This document shows positions 31,701 to 34,526 of a stretch of 64,000 nt of DNA, piece after piece. The DNA is from Prorocentrum cordatum (Eukaryota > Sar > Dinophyceae > Prorocentrales > Prorocentraceae). Position numbers and translations under genes: made by a program. The notes beneath the pieces were generated by a model. It saw nothing but the letters and a program-made list of their open reading frames with translations, did not search any database and was not told the origin of the DNA. The stretch is taken from contig CAUYUJ010005758.1 of assembly GCA_963575745.1 (NCBI GenBank), forward strand, positions 479,167 through 543,166, read 5' to 3'. Position 1 is the stretch's first letter. Every line of letters starts with the position of its first letter.

Positions 31701-32340
31701 CCAATCCCTCAAGCTGCCCAGGAGCGCACTCGACGAGGGCGGTGGCCGTGCGCGGTACTACGAACTGCGAACGCCACTTGAGTACCGAGCGCACTCCAGA
31801 AAACTCGAGCACAACAACGGGAACGCGCCACGCACAGAGAACGGAACAAGATGGGCAGAGAAAGATGGTAATCATGCTGGATGCTGCGAGGTTCTGAGGC
31901 GGAGGCGGAGATGAGGGACGAGGCCAGAGGCGAGCACCTGCATGCAGAGAGAAAGAGAGAGAGAGAGGGAGAGAAAGAAATAACGAGAGAGAACAAAAAG
32001 AGAGAGCAAGGACAGGAATCGAGCGAGCTGTGGGGCTGTCGCTACCAGGCCTCCAAAAACCAACGAAAGGCGACACGCGCGTCCCGGAAAGCGCTGGACG
32101 AGGCGCAGCTGACAGCAACCATGCTGGGAGCCCCTGGGGCTTTCTGGGCCTCGCGCGGGGTGCTCTGGAAAGGCCACCTGGACCTCCCTGGCAAGGCTGG
32201 GGGGGGGCCCTGGACCGGGGCCACCTCTGGCAGCCTCCGCCCCGCCGTCTCCAGGCGCTCCCGCACCCCGGGCCTTCGAGATCTCGCCCTCGTGGCCGAT
32301 CAGGATCGCTATGCAGGAGCCCGTCATCACGTCGTACACC
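5698..32340 (-). CDS. DAW1: DAW1 (WDR69/ODA16)-like WD40 gene, three consecutive exons visible, partial at both ends
   Basis: Three minus-strand exons (32274-32340, 25229-25321, 5698-5775) join in frame to give about 79 residues spanning the last WD40 blades of dynein assembly factor with WD repeats 1. Known role: a cytosolic WD40 adaptor that helps assemble axonemal outer-arm dynein and carry it into the flagellum by intraflagellar transport. The order (GHEGEISK, then FSPNG...[11 protein letters not shown], then [14 protein letters not shown]...ITGSK) follows the family without gaps. Intron donors are AG|GC, AG|GC and AG|GA; all acceptors are AG|G, as known for dinoflagellates. Intron lengths are 6952 and 19453 nt. 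The upstream blades and the final DNTCRIW-type segment were not found. Alternative: a processed or duplicated paralog; transcript data would settle this. Confidence 0.75.
5849..6222. repeat. (TCC)n followed by (ATC)n/(CATCAG)n microsatellite
   Basis: About 30 bp of TCC triplets at 5849-5880, then about 335 bp of ATC with ATC-CTC and AGC-ATC variants. It lies in the intron 75 nt upstream of exon C's acceptor. On the minus strand a 376-codon frame reads poly-Asp/Glu through into the WD40 exon, but the family match starts only at the acceptor, so the Asp/Glu run is intronic. Confidence 0.9.
6223..7613. other. Intron sequence without a recognisable gene; (GGA)n at about 7026-7112
   Basis: Contains AACAACAAACAACAAACAAG at about 6512, an alternating GC run at about 6737-6750 (GCGCGCGCGCG), CCTCCT triplets at 6821-6846, and GGA triplets at 7026-7112. 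Frames up to 266 codons on minus have repeat-driven composition and no motif I recognise. Confidence 0.5.
7614..7771 (-). repeat. 3' LTR of the copia element
   Basis: Shares with 17179-17334 the stretches TGCGACTTCTGATATGTGCTG, CCGTGTGTCGCC, CCCTGGGAGCCAT and TTTACGGAGCGAT. Begins TGTGAGATGC and ends CACA on the plus strand, so it has TG...CA ends in either orientation. A GGGG-containing purine patch (minus strand, 7784-7798) lies just inside and may be the polypurine tract. Confidence 0.85.
7994..8542 (-). CDS. Copia RNase H domain (3' end of pol)
   Basis: 182-codon frame with the copia-type RNase H features: [14 protein letters not shown] (catalytic Glu region), [10 protein letters not shown] (catalytic Asp region), and the C-terminal signature [16 protein letters not shown], corresponding to the usual ...ADxLTK. 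It overlaps the RT frame by 4 nt in a different frame, so one frameshift separates it from RT. It ends about 220 bp before the 3' LTR, as expected for the end of pol. Probably inactive in the present copy. Confidence 0.8.
   Translation of the reverse strand: MTEQKIFEKGEGKAALEDWRSAAIRRVCRCTFAAETMSAVGALGAAVVMRASFLNILYPGMSIDDIDPGMCAIQCVADCSSLYGAVYRGGAVKLPDVRHLACDLLGCVSCWVTNAAARSNLPLAWCPAKYTVADAQTKRLGGSHIRNAMSGHVMFHRDAPPKTDDDHNSMMSSWSTHWEHWV
8539..9408 (-). CDS. Copia reverse transcriptase, C-terminal half
   Basis: The long open frame contains [11 protein letters not shown], where the copia YVDD box should be (here VHVGD, so the second Asp of the active-site pair is altered), and [17 protein letters not shown], the conserved copia RT/RNase H connection (usual form: G.L.YL...TRPD). 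The first ~90 codons of the frame are a shadow of the RT N-terminal part, which is read in another frame. Confidence 0.8.
   Translation of the reverse strand: MSGIQRAPASRPRSCRGRSSQEMLQIVQGIFGLATAPRQRRATLKNARPRVKLASSQNQKLNLVQSLVGPALFMGHGSYWTLQAIVCVHVGDLLIAASTEASDDMIKSLFPFGGWQRLDVTFYAKDVGRRSDGDIRMSQAVFAEKVEALELTKERKRDLGCPAAEIETAEARSLIGSLGWLATQTRPDLAAGASRAQQVQNSPTVADLIEANRIVAEAKRYNETAITIPKLDGELYVLVFHDAARANVDEPDDEVPGAARRRRRRCNTAFASDAPKRLKAKSQAGFLVL
9340..9640 (-). pseudogene. Copia reverse transcriptase, N-terminal part (frameshifted)
   Basis: In the frame open from 10153 to 9134, the stretch [24 protein letters not shown]...ASAFMQGEE resembles the start of copia RT (usually K.RLV..G...DV..AFL.G). 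It follows the linker [17 protein letters not shown] and precedes the RT C-terminal half with a frame change near 9340. DV..AF is degenerate (GIASAFMQG). Not functional as it stands. Confidence 0.65.
10132..10971 (-). CDS. Copia integrase, copy 1 (RT-proximal)
   Basis: 280-codon open frame. After a leading linker from copy 2 it reads [19 protein letters not shown], a zinc-binding region of copia integrase type with GHPSN. The integrase core follows: [10 protein letters not shown] (first catalytic Asp), [13 protein letters not shown] (second Asp region) and GAVDSERAF, where the final Glu lies in DSE. It is the longest uninterrupted integrase copy. Known role: insertion of the cDNA into the genome. 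The fusion of another copy's linker to its N-terminus is abnormal for a copia polyprotein. Confidence 0.8.
   Translation of the reverse strand: MEIAWKGIPMEHKPLFQEAIAEHWEEWKKYGSAEALSLEESHKRGAKAIQFGPASSDCSSKDLAALRQLQQNRGHPSNEDLAIALGFSGRRPEVVMAAESLRGASCMSEARNNIARPARLSHARDINAQIGLDCSTIMDIDGQARGFLSVVDLGTAFHAAAMIESHHSDTLVRVFTHIWTSWAGPPASGAVDSERAFGLYFKKCWIDCIAAAGIGWPDIDDQRGEALDQLQRQGRGADASADMGHEDLRGEEPLLEEGAVDMEAEPAGMAAEGCGAFTC
11340..12111 (-). pseudogene. Copia integrase, copy 2
   Basis: Split in two frames. 11848-12111 gives the linker, [14 protein letters not shown] and [12 protein letters not shown] (zinc region). 11340-11885 gives [30 protein letters not shown] and GAVDSERVF (core). A frameshift near 11870, at an extra-base region around AGGAAGGAAG, separates zinc region and core. 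Confidence 0.8.
12782..13508 (-). pseudogene. Protease-integrase spacer and integrase, copy 3 (5'-most)
   Basis: 13035-13508 reads a spacer ([18 protein letters not shown]...[19 protein letters not shown]) and then [14 protein letters not shown]...[12 protein letters not shown]. 12782-13072 reads the core with [11 protein letters not shown], a 4-codon deletion in the second Asp region ([11 protein letters not shown]) and GAVNSERAF, where the D of DSE is changed to N. Frameshift near 13060. This copy lies next to upstream pol sequence and was probably the original integrase. Confidence 0.75.
13567..14971 (-). pseudogene. Copia gag-pol interior, no recognised domain, several frames
   Basis: Successive minus-strand frames (14450-14971, 14358-14765, 14015-14380, 13567-14076) read protein-like sequence such as [20 protein letters not shown] and [20 protein letters not shown]. 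By position this is the region between protease and integrase. I recognise no domain. Some parts may be lineage-specific polyprotein sequence. Confidence 0.45.
14874..15281 (-). CDS. Copia polyprotein segment with three 14-residue repeats
   Basis: The frame contains [28 protein letters not shown] and [14 protein letters not shown] in tandem, encoded by three 42-bp DNA repeats at about 15036-15163. Acidic and Asn/Ser-rich, probably disordered. Function unknown. Confidence 0.5.
   Translation of the reverse strand: MKTAGPSSSAWRSGGPPRTRSGYPERASNGAARGAPGEMGADQFESNPNQSEINFDQFESDPTQSEMNFSTYENDPSHSDRNFRVLQESPTETRSRPMSEKLANARAGPPCYVTESRARSAAASKANKTSAVRNN
15506..16309 (-). CDS. Copia gag C-terminus and aspartic protease
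   Basis: 267-codon frame. An acidic N-terminal part ([15 protein letters not shown]) is followed by a Lys/Arg-rich stretch, a degenerate zinc knuckle ([13 protein letters not shown], lacking the last Cys), and then [16 protein letters not shown]. The last has the DSS/DSG active-site motif and context typical of dinoflagellate copia proteases (D-S/T-x-C...V.G..W). Known role: cleavage of the polyprotein. The frame ends early after [17 protein letters not shown], with pol continuing in another frame. Confidence 0.7.
   Translation of the reverse strand: MIETDDENEDFETFETQVEDDDLPEELLKEGSEAEAGVYELEKMLARAKGRQKDAKQARRHCHRDRPPGGKSSGSKGTHSANAGGRGGPDRTEKLKARIQCAVCQRLGHIREILDALAAEKAHVTTSDDRQEEDNGTDQHCTGWQRKEQNIAEQTFFINDAMVTDTANVIMEELLQQCGGKLLPDSSCAKKVGGQAWHDDMKKRLAKLGFKPIGFDEREVFIFGAGEPIASAIGAPVPLAVKRRHFNAEKFHLAALSSSTVAPRGPW
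16528..16716 (-). CDS. Copia gag fragment
   Basis: 62 codons reading [25 protein letters not shown]...[14 protein letters not shown], like the UBN2/gag helix region upstream of the zinc knuckle in copia Gag (a short-range L..L......V.E....F..RF pattern). It lies between the 5' LTR and the gag-protease frame. Confidence 0.55.
   Translation of the reverse strand: MLLDFLASKFENEKVVELGGELKTFFTKMRREIGEGVRNFIIRFDSQVSRLKTPQIEFQIRP
17164..17178 (-). promoter_or_regulatory. Primer binding site-like sequence of the copia element
   Basis: Immediately inside the 5' LTR the minus strand reads TTGGTAGCAGGAGC, similar to the Met-tRNA 3'-end complement TGGTA(T/G)CAGAGC used by many copia elements, with a one-base insertion. 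It also fixes the inner edge of the LTR at 17179. Confidence 0.6.
17179..17334 (-). repeat. 5' LTR of the copia element
   Basis: Partner of 7614-7771, roughly 90% identical by eye. Plus-strand TGTGAAGATGC...TCGCTTTCACA. Confidence 0.85.
17335..18205. other. Intron sequence with short repeats, no recognised gene
   Basis: 17395-17490 has repeated AAGGCTTC/GCCTTC words. Near 17740-17860, GACCGAGCA(T/C)TCCGCATGGAC occurs twice with a 90-bp spacing. No protein motif was seen; the overlapping frames are shadows. Confidence 0.5.
18206..18236. repeat. (GGA)n at the LINE 3' boundary
   Basis: About ten GGA triplets on plus (TCC on minus), immediately beyond the 3' end of the minus-strand LINE. The same repeat in the same phase flanks the element's 5' end at 24415-24456. 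Confidence 0.85.
18269..21841 (-). CDS. LINE ORF2, reverse transcriptase (endonuclease C-terminal tip, RT, Cys-rich motif)
   Basis: 1190-codon open frame. Residues 11-18 (GISDHSPL) carry the SDH motif that ends the endonuclease domain, so the frame continues ORF2 after a frameshift. RT motifs are [13 protein letters not shown] (293), DTRPLGL (361), [11 protein letters not shown] (432; usual F.D...AF), [13 protein letters not shown] (490) and ACADDLGAV (529; the [FY]ADD active site with Cys-Ala). A C-terminal Cys/His cluster [21 protein letters not shown] lies at about 912-933. Two copies of a motif ([12 protein letters not shown] and [12 protein letters not shown], each followed by AEEQA) lie at about 1072-1105 and 1131-1162. 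No RNase H was seen. Known role: target-primed reverse transcription. Intact apart from the 5' frameshift. Confidence 0.9.
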   Translation of the reverse strand: MMNLMSWPIGGISDHSPLEVVWRPRDHSRTKRQRPLPRWVYKDKIYAQLVSHMESQVGIEDLAFDPPRMLAAATAVRQAAGLLARNAICRAAPSSLTSRAMISRSVARCVWRNDARLARVLLFQHPWTQSLIRVDGEIVSFIDPGGFHDLHSLWQQQEAESRKKALESEINQSSSSTVRIRLAGRRRAIIRSAQLWNPLCRRKYLASVKANEMVSVSEMLAGGPLTSEQAPPSQAPMVDALASYWGPVFAKTHSVPSVAKKYIDRFSSSEDFSEVRPPILRDVERALKQSNWSAPGPDGLHYAAWRCGSGSRVLLEVLRWIALGNYMPSNFTALLAVFPPKDPKAPSHDPEDGGVVRAPGDTRPLGLKNSSNKVVCSVLNQTMSWVTQRIGAPSQRGFIRRRNFLDNIVDLDRYARSASIMSTASSQAPSLIAFDFAQAFPSVSQEWLFQCLARLRIPAPLVRALRSLYHCTPCYFVGDSPTYLYHMNSGVLQGCPLSGSLYVIASNPFLLDLEHCLVARGRLLGVVRACADDLGAVLFHNRAYPRLARVFRHASRFAQLRLKPAKCNVIPLRDPSMPEHGALLRHQLVGGDPAWADFAIVSACTYLGFQIGPGATDDSQWSTPVLKHATRATAISSQGAALSTAAALYRQRAAPTLSYVAQLVPLPWRVGQQQRFLLARIMRTPASMLRTGDCFALSTVNGPKFSSVFCVAAAARLRAALITCSTWREQLQRHRDLLWEYGTFSQATSDVLAPSFWMAPPFACRLEEAAKGFPSSQVLKEGGRMALSLWEGGDSSVPAEVIEFFRAEPNPCPLPWSLARRVPEPAEGQGLPRSRAPKWQAAFTDIFQRAVFPDRLLELLSARVQKHFGIRDVCWPSVINQLQLMPASWAFICVRSYLGGWITHRRMQREAWCIYGCGGPDTMRHCLMECHRCLHFGALTLREDLPGEIRHRLGLWGPTPAALIACYHHYRLMAARHSSPPTYKRALELVPAAQIALRLPLRGRQQLALLRRPTLRESIEAARGDLEEDGPSGEARGSEAIGLPWLVSPHPPLSPIPHDPPSLLGLGREDELVEFRFIDYEMPRDPSRVRVITAEEQALYASGPQTQAPSESNPLPPRSSRSDDASSPLHLTLFQFVDYDMPRNYAAIKVLSAEEQASLSGPLAGEVCHREGPCCVLSQGERPGRQCRYV
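21843..22856 (-). CDS. LINE ORF2, apurinic-type endonuclease domain (frameshifted from RT)
   Basis: The ATG at 22856 lies 4 nt after the ORF1 stop (TAA CGAG ATG), suggesting reinitiation. Motifs in order: [12 protein letters not shown] (first Asn region), [12 protein letters not shown] (catalytic Glu), [32 protein letters not shown] (GDFN) and [13 protein letters not shown]. The SDH motif lies in the RT frame, so a one-base frameshift near 21845-21880 interrupts the gene. Between GDFN and IDRLF is an unusual ~270-nt insert, read here as Ser/Pro/Ala-rich (see 22063-22317). Known role: nicking of target DNA to prime reverse transcription. Confidence 0.85.
22063..22317 (-). CDS. 84-codon frame inside the LINE endonuclease with host-like codon bias (possible captured exon)
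   Basis: In a different frame from the endonuclease, the insert reads [19 protein letters not shown] and then [18 protein letters not shown], a hydrophobic segment, ending in GHTCFVAG and stop. Almost every codon ends in C or G (runs of TTC, ATC, GTC, TGC, CAC), unlike the LINE's own codons. The endonuclease frame across the same bases is a Ser/Pro/Ala low-complexity stretch with no family counterpart. I infer a transduced fragment of a host gene. It may be untranslated here. I do not recognise the protein. Confidence 0.4.
   Translation of the reverse strand: MFVRPWGAGFSPAKSPPHGRMHSEFGCIEDNTGHLHTTFWAMFSESVLFFGFISCVLPTTRSLPQCRVDGGFTGEAGHTCFVAG
22861..24249 (-). CDS. LINE ORF1 (Gag-like, coiled coil and RRM-like)
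   Basis: Start chosen at ATG 24249 ([18 protein letters not shown]). The frame stays open four codons further upstream, to a GTG. About 462 residues: a basic Ser/Arg-rich N-terminus; a Pro/Ala-rich middle; a heptad-like segment [19 protein letters not shown]...[16 protein letters not shown] (putative trimerisation coiled coil); then [20 protein letters not shown]...SFTLAFQGP and [20 protein letters not shown], compatible with an RRM-like RNA-binding fold. Layout resembles LINE ORF1 proteins, which coat element RNA. It ends 4 nt before the ORF2 ATG. Intact. Confidence 0.75.
   Translation of the reverse strand: MGGSRHERKSRKAKEERRAPTASSRSASSTPRASSPSARLRDLRDSHGAPDIRERDRIRARDRYLPTASDASAEGSRRSRSAGRGASPVIVDSSCGTQHFGIATPIPADEGQVPAGGAKASPSPSPWPTPPASRPWATPGTPAEGRAPDPWATAAMSNGTTPHDGGSSVAQSADSFQAEAMQAFTQKAMETILAQLPAALSAATVPLMEKYEERFNQQLRRVDGEVHAQRARSDLLDSTVAGLAHRLSHLEKELDLAKTKPRPPVVPNPEWDRDVDLTILTVRASSAVAKNAVAAALAPWLSEANVPLGDGVELHGDDVAKSFTLAFQGPMEATRSSRRSQAQQQLRLPNGSWRAFQVDAGTESVPIHISADKNKKMVATEIACKKLQRCLADRGIRTFLDKDNGQLMAKWEPLVRVLPLPASRTPKVEWNLSALADNCLSREEANELVRQVFDTREVRWSG
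24265..24396 (-). CDS. Upstream ORF directly after the spliced leader (43 codons)
   Basis: ATG begins at the first base after the SL (CTCAAG|ATGTTGAGTTCC) and the frame stops at TAG 24267-24265, 16 nt before the ORF1 ATG at 24249. It encodes [17 protein letters not shown] followed by a basic Arg-rich stretch. It may be a translated uORF that tunes ORF1, or incidental. Confidence 0.4.
   Translation of the reverse strand: MLSSAGEQVDTASPRQCQGCSARRPLSGPGRGAPRCRPESRRS
24397..24418 (-). other. Dinoflagellate spliced leader (DinoSL) exon sequence, 22/22 match
   Basis: On minus the sequence is T-CCGTAGCC-ATTTT-GGCTCAAG, the complete 22-nt DinoSL consensus with T at the variable first position. It is followed by ATGTTGAG, not by the intron part of an SL RNA gene, so it is an SL already trans-spliced onto an RNA that was reverse transcribed. 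It is the 5' boundary of the LINE and abuts TCC repeats. Confidence 0.95.
24415..24456. repeat. (GGA)n at the LINE 5' boundary
   Basis: About 13 GGA triplets on plus, directly adjoining the SL. They match the array at the LINE 3' end (18206-18236) in sequence and orientation. Confidence 0.9.
24457..25228. other. Intron sequence downstream of exon B, no gene recognised
   Basis: Lies between DAW1-like exon B and the LINE insertion. Frames up to 171 codons have no motif I recognise. The splice donor of exon B (GC at 25228-25227) opens this intron. Confidence 0.5.
25229..25321 (-). CDS. DAW1: DAW1-like exon B (93 nt, 31 codons)
   Basis: Reads [18 protein letters not shown] followed by [13 protein letters not shown], one WD40 blade with the GAxxITxSxDxTxRLW pattern matching the penultimate repeats of DAW1. 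The acceptor is TTGGGAGAG|GTGCAG. The donor is CTGCAG|GCGCCT, a GC donor. Both boundaries are phase 0 and continue exactly from exon A (EISK) and into exon C (VLEGH). Confidence 0.85.
25391..25790. repeat. (CTC)n with an internal (ATC)n block
   Basis: CTC/CTT triplets at about 25395-25634 with short interruptions, CTC at 25664-25708, ATC at 25711-25746 and CTC at 25747-25786. Located in the 7-kb DAW1-like intron just upstream (minus strand) of exon B. Confidence 0.95.
26030..26112. repeat. GA-rich microsatellite
   Basis: GAGAGAGA runs with GAAAGA and CACACA interruptions. Similar GA tracts adjoin the dispersed repeats at 26148 and 31693, and a further one lies at 26505-26552. Confidence 0.85.
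26148..26383. repeat. Dispersed ~240-bp repeat, copy 1
   Basis: Shares with 31693-31945 the words AAGCTGCCCAGGAGCGC, CGGTGGCCGTGCGCGG, AAAACTCG, GAACGGA, GATGCTGGA, GGCGGAGGCGGAG and CTGCATGCAG in the same order. No coding potential. Next to GA-rich microsatellite. A non-autonomous repeat of unknown class. Confidence 0.7.
26505..26740. repeat. GA microsatellite (26505-26552) and G homopolymer (26718-26736)
   Basis: GAGAGAGA runs, then unique-looking sequence, then a G run of nearly 20 followed by AAGGGGGAGAG. No gene recognised between them. Confidence 0.7.
26791..26870 (+). CDS. Exon-like island, plus strand ([10 protein letters not shown]...)
   Basis: The plus strand reads [17 protein letters not shown] then TPAGPTGS with nearly every codon ending in C or G, preceded by TACCTCAG (an acceptor-like AG). 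The bias and sequence quality resemble a dinoflagellate exon, but I do not recognise the protein and no partner exon is seen. It is antisense to the DAW1-like gene, so it may be a captured fragment. Confidence 0.25.
26933..28056 (-). CDS. RD-repeat and coiled-coil ORF downstream of a reverse transcriptase
   Basis: The ATG at 28056 overlaps the stop of the RT frame (ATGA). Frame 28056-27736 reads a Gly/Ser/Trp-rich start ([19 protein letters not shown]), then an acidic [10 protein letters not shown] and a (DR)n run. A frameshift near 27850 leads into 27844-26933, which reads [14 protein letters not shown], a helical [19 protein letters not shown]...[18 protein letters not shown] segment, and an unassigned C-terminus with a hydrophobic stretch ([14 protein letters not shown]). 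It may be a nucleic-acid-binding partner ORF of the retroelement. Not recognised as a host gene. Confidence 0.45.
28057..28758 (-). pseudogene. Reverse transcriptase fragment with [11 protein letters not shown] motif
   Basis: Frame 28758-28453 contains [21 protein letters not shown], a YVDD active site. Frame 28394-28053 (preceded by IRV) contains [13 protein letters not shown]...[19 protein letters not shown]...[22 protein letters not shown], matching the region that follows the palm in a family of dinoflagellate RTs (PKNPNR.WL, then a K/R...LR.LL.GR helix), possibly Penelope-like. The two parts are separated by a stop and a frame change near 28420-28453. The N-terminal half of the RT was not recognised upstream. 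Confidence 0.6.
28759..29862. other. Unassigned sequence, probably 5' part of the RT-containing element
   Basis: Minus-strand frames 29212-29643 ([19 protein letters not shown]-like, Ala-rich) and 28863-29177 look more protein-like than the plus frames, but I see no domain. By position they could be the upstream part of the RT element. Confidence 0.3.
29863..29909. repeat. 22-bp near-perfect palindrome with 3-nt loop
   Basis: GCGCGCGGAAATCGCAGACG-TC at 29863-29884 pairs with 29888-29909 with one mismatch (A/C). The loop is ATC. It also reads GACGTC-ATC-GACGTC at its centre. Confidence 0.9.
29915..29998. repeat. 20-bp inverted repeat with 44-nt loop, beside the palindrome
   Basis: GATGGCATCGCATCAGGTTG at 29915-29934 pairs with CAACTTGATGCGATGCCATC at 29979-29998 with one mismatch. 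It directly follows the palindrome at 29863-29909, giving two consecutive stem-loops. Confidence 0.9.
29999..31310. other. No recognised gene; 301-codon minus frame at 30501-31406
   Basis: The minus frame 31406-30501 starts with an acidic run from a CTC microsatellite (31312-31360) and then reads [19 protein letters not shown] and a hydrophobic [18 protein letters not shown], possibly a membrane segment. No family match from memory. The length could be chance in GC-rich DNA. Confidence 0.3.
31312..31360. repeat. (TCC)n/(CCT)n microsatellite
   Basis: TCC triplets with TTC and ATC interruptions, within the 7-kb DAW1-like intron. Confidence 0.85.
31693..31945. repeat. Dispersed ~240-bp repeat, copy 2
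   Basis: Partner of 26148-26383, same orientation, in the same intron about 5.5 kb away. Followed by a GA-rich tract (31942-32012). Colinear blocks with indels, perhaps 75-80% identical by eye. Confidence 0.7.
32013..32273. other. Intron start next to exon A, no gene
   Basis: Begins (minus strand) with the GC donor GCCCGG at 32273. GC-rich, with CCTGGG/CTCTGG words. Nothing else recognised. Confidence 0.5.
32274..32340 (-). CDS. DAW1: DAW1-like exon A (67 nt)
   Basis: Reads (R)[22 protein letters not shown], the end of one WD40 blade and the GHEGEIS start of the next, as in DAW1 (ARI...[15 protein letters not shown]). The acceptor is GGCCCACCAG|GGTGTACGAC with a split Arg codon (phase 2). 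The donor is TCGAAG|GCCCGG, a GC donor, phase 0. The upstream exon (expected to end in ..ASADGTA) was not found in the rest of the window. Confidence 0.8.
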
Positions 32341-34304
32341 CTGGTGGGCCCGCCGACAGCAGGGGCGCGGCGGAGGGCGAGCACGCTGACTGAGGGCCGA
32401 CTCGGGAAGTCTTGCGCAACGACTGGGGACACACGATGGCGATGACGGAGCTGTGGCGAGGACGAGAAGAGGAGGACGAGAACGCTGGCTCGGAGAAGGA
32501 GGGACGGGAGGAGACAGGGGAGGAGGGGGAGCAGATGAAGCAAAAACCCCTCCTCCTGTCACCCATCTCGCCCTCCTGCCCACCCTCGTCGTCGCCATCG
32601 CTGTCGCAATCGCCGTCGCCGTCGTCGCCGCCGCCGCCGCCATCGTCGTTGTCCGCGGGGCCGGGCACGAGAATCCCGGGGAGCGCGATGCGGGCCTGCT
32701 CTGGCCAGGCCCGGACCCAGCGTCCGTTCAGTGTCTACCTCTCCCCAGAAGGAGGAGGGCTGCGCCCCAAGAATATCGAAAGAGCCTGCGAGCACAATGA
32801 TGTGGCGAGCGCTGGGAGCGCGAGGCACAGAAGAGGGGCGTCTAGGATAAGCGCAAGGCTGTGCCACATGGCAAAGGGGAGACGCACTGTCAGAGGCTCA
32901 CAGGCATACGCACTATGCCAGCGGACATAAACGTGCCGGGATCGCCAGACTGTAGAGTCAAGTCTAAGACCGTGTTGTCATGAGACATCGGGAGGAGGAA
33001 GGGTATAAGAGGCGGGTGGCATGTCCAATAGCAACGCTTGTGGCTATTGCAGATCCGTATTCGGTCGTACACAGCTCATTCACATCTCGGTGCAGAGTGG
33101 GTAAAACGTACACTTTACCTTCATGTTGACAGATACTTTGTCCACTGTTAGGATGTTTTTGAAGCTGACCTGATCTTGCTCTTCTTCGTGAAAACTGTTC
33201 CGATGCTCGGACATGGTTGCCTCTTGTTGTGAGATTACCGTAGGTGCAGTATACCTGGACACGCTTGGCTTGCTGGATAATGAGGGTGATGACCCAGTAG
33301 TCGATTCGCAATGCGTCTCGAGCTGCTCCTATGTTGATGACACTTGCGCGTCCCCTGTGCAGGACCCATTTGGCCCGGGCATGGATGCAATCGAGAAGTC
33401 GCTGCGGGGGGCGATTCATAGGAAGGCGAAACGACGTGGCGTTGAGAGGTGCAATTGCGCGCGCATCCGCGCGTGCGTGAGATGGTAGACGTCCGTGCTT
33501 GGAATGACGTGGTAGTCGTCGGTCTCGTGCGCAGCGCCTGCATCCCAAATGCTGCATGACCCCTCCTCCCCTCACTTGGAACGGGTTCCCAGCGCGGGTC
33601 GTCCCGCACATGATGCGGTGAAAATGAAGCTGCCATGGCGAACCTCAAGGAGGACGCGTCATCGAGTTGAAACTCAACCCGTGGAGGCAGCCTGGCATGG
33701 CATAGAGCCCGTGGAATGGGTCAGGCTGGAGGTGCCGCGCAGACTGTGTCGTTGTGTCCTCGTCGATGTCGCTGCCGTCGTCACTGGTGGGGTGCGGCTC
33801 TGGACTGAAGAGGTGGCAGCATAATCGTCCTCTGTTTCAGCTGCACTTCGCATGTCGCTGTTATCGTCGCGATCATACAAATCATCGCGACCGCAGTGGG
33901 CCATCGTGTTCTCGCGCAAGCCTGAGCGCAAGGAGAGAAACATAAGACCGTCCATTCGGTCATAGTTGCGCGCGGCTGGTGCGCATGCACCCAGGGAGCG
34001 ATCAAAGCGCATCTGTGCCACGAGGATGGTGATGCTGAGTTTGGCACAGTGGCAGCCCAGTTGGTGATGGCACGAATCGGTCATATGACATCTGCGACAG
34101 TGCCATACGCCTGAAGGAAATCGTAACAAGCCTAGTGCGCTGATGACGTGGCCCTGGTGAGCACTTCTCCTGGGAATCGGAAGTGAAGGGGTGAGATCGA
34201 AGTGGAACGGAGAGCCCCCCTACCAGGAAATCGGTTTCGGTTTCGTGTTCGTGCGTGCCGTGCGCGCGGGCGAGGCGAAGCTGCGTGGGCGGGCGAGAAG
34301 AAAA
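32341..34304. other. No recognised gene
   Basis: Probably further DAW1-like intron or intergenic sequence. Contains short CCGTCG/GCCGCC triplet runs at 32585-32650. Frames up to 215 codons (minus 32964-33611) lack recognisable motifs. Confidence 0.4.
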
Positions 34305-34465
34305 TCTCCTCCGGCTGAGGCGCGGCCGGACCAAATGTTTCCTTTCCGGGGGCCGGTGGCCCGCGGTGTCCCGCCGGTGTCCCGCCTCTGGCTGAGGCGC
34401 GGACGGACCAAATGTTTCCTCTCCGGGGGCCGGTGGCCCGCGCTGTCCCGCCAGTGTCCCGCCAG
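34305..34465. repeat. Tandem duplication of a ~77-bp unit
   Basis: GGCTGAGGCGCGG(C/A)CGGACCAAATGTTTCCT followed by CCGGGGGCCGGTGGCCCGCG occurs at about 34313 and 34390. Abuts the GAT satellite. Confidence 0.85.
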
Positions 34466-34470
34466 TGTCG

Positions 34471-34471
34471 C

Positions 34472-34526
<55 letters not shown>

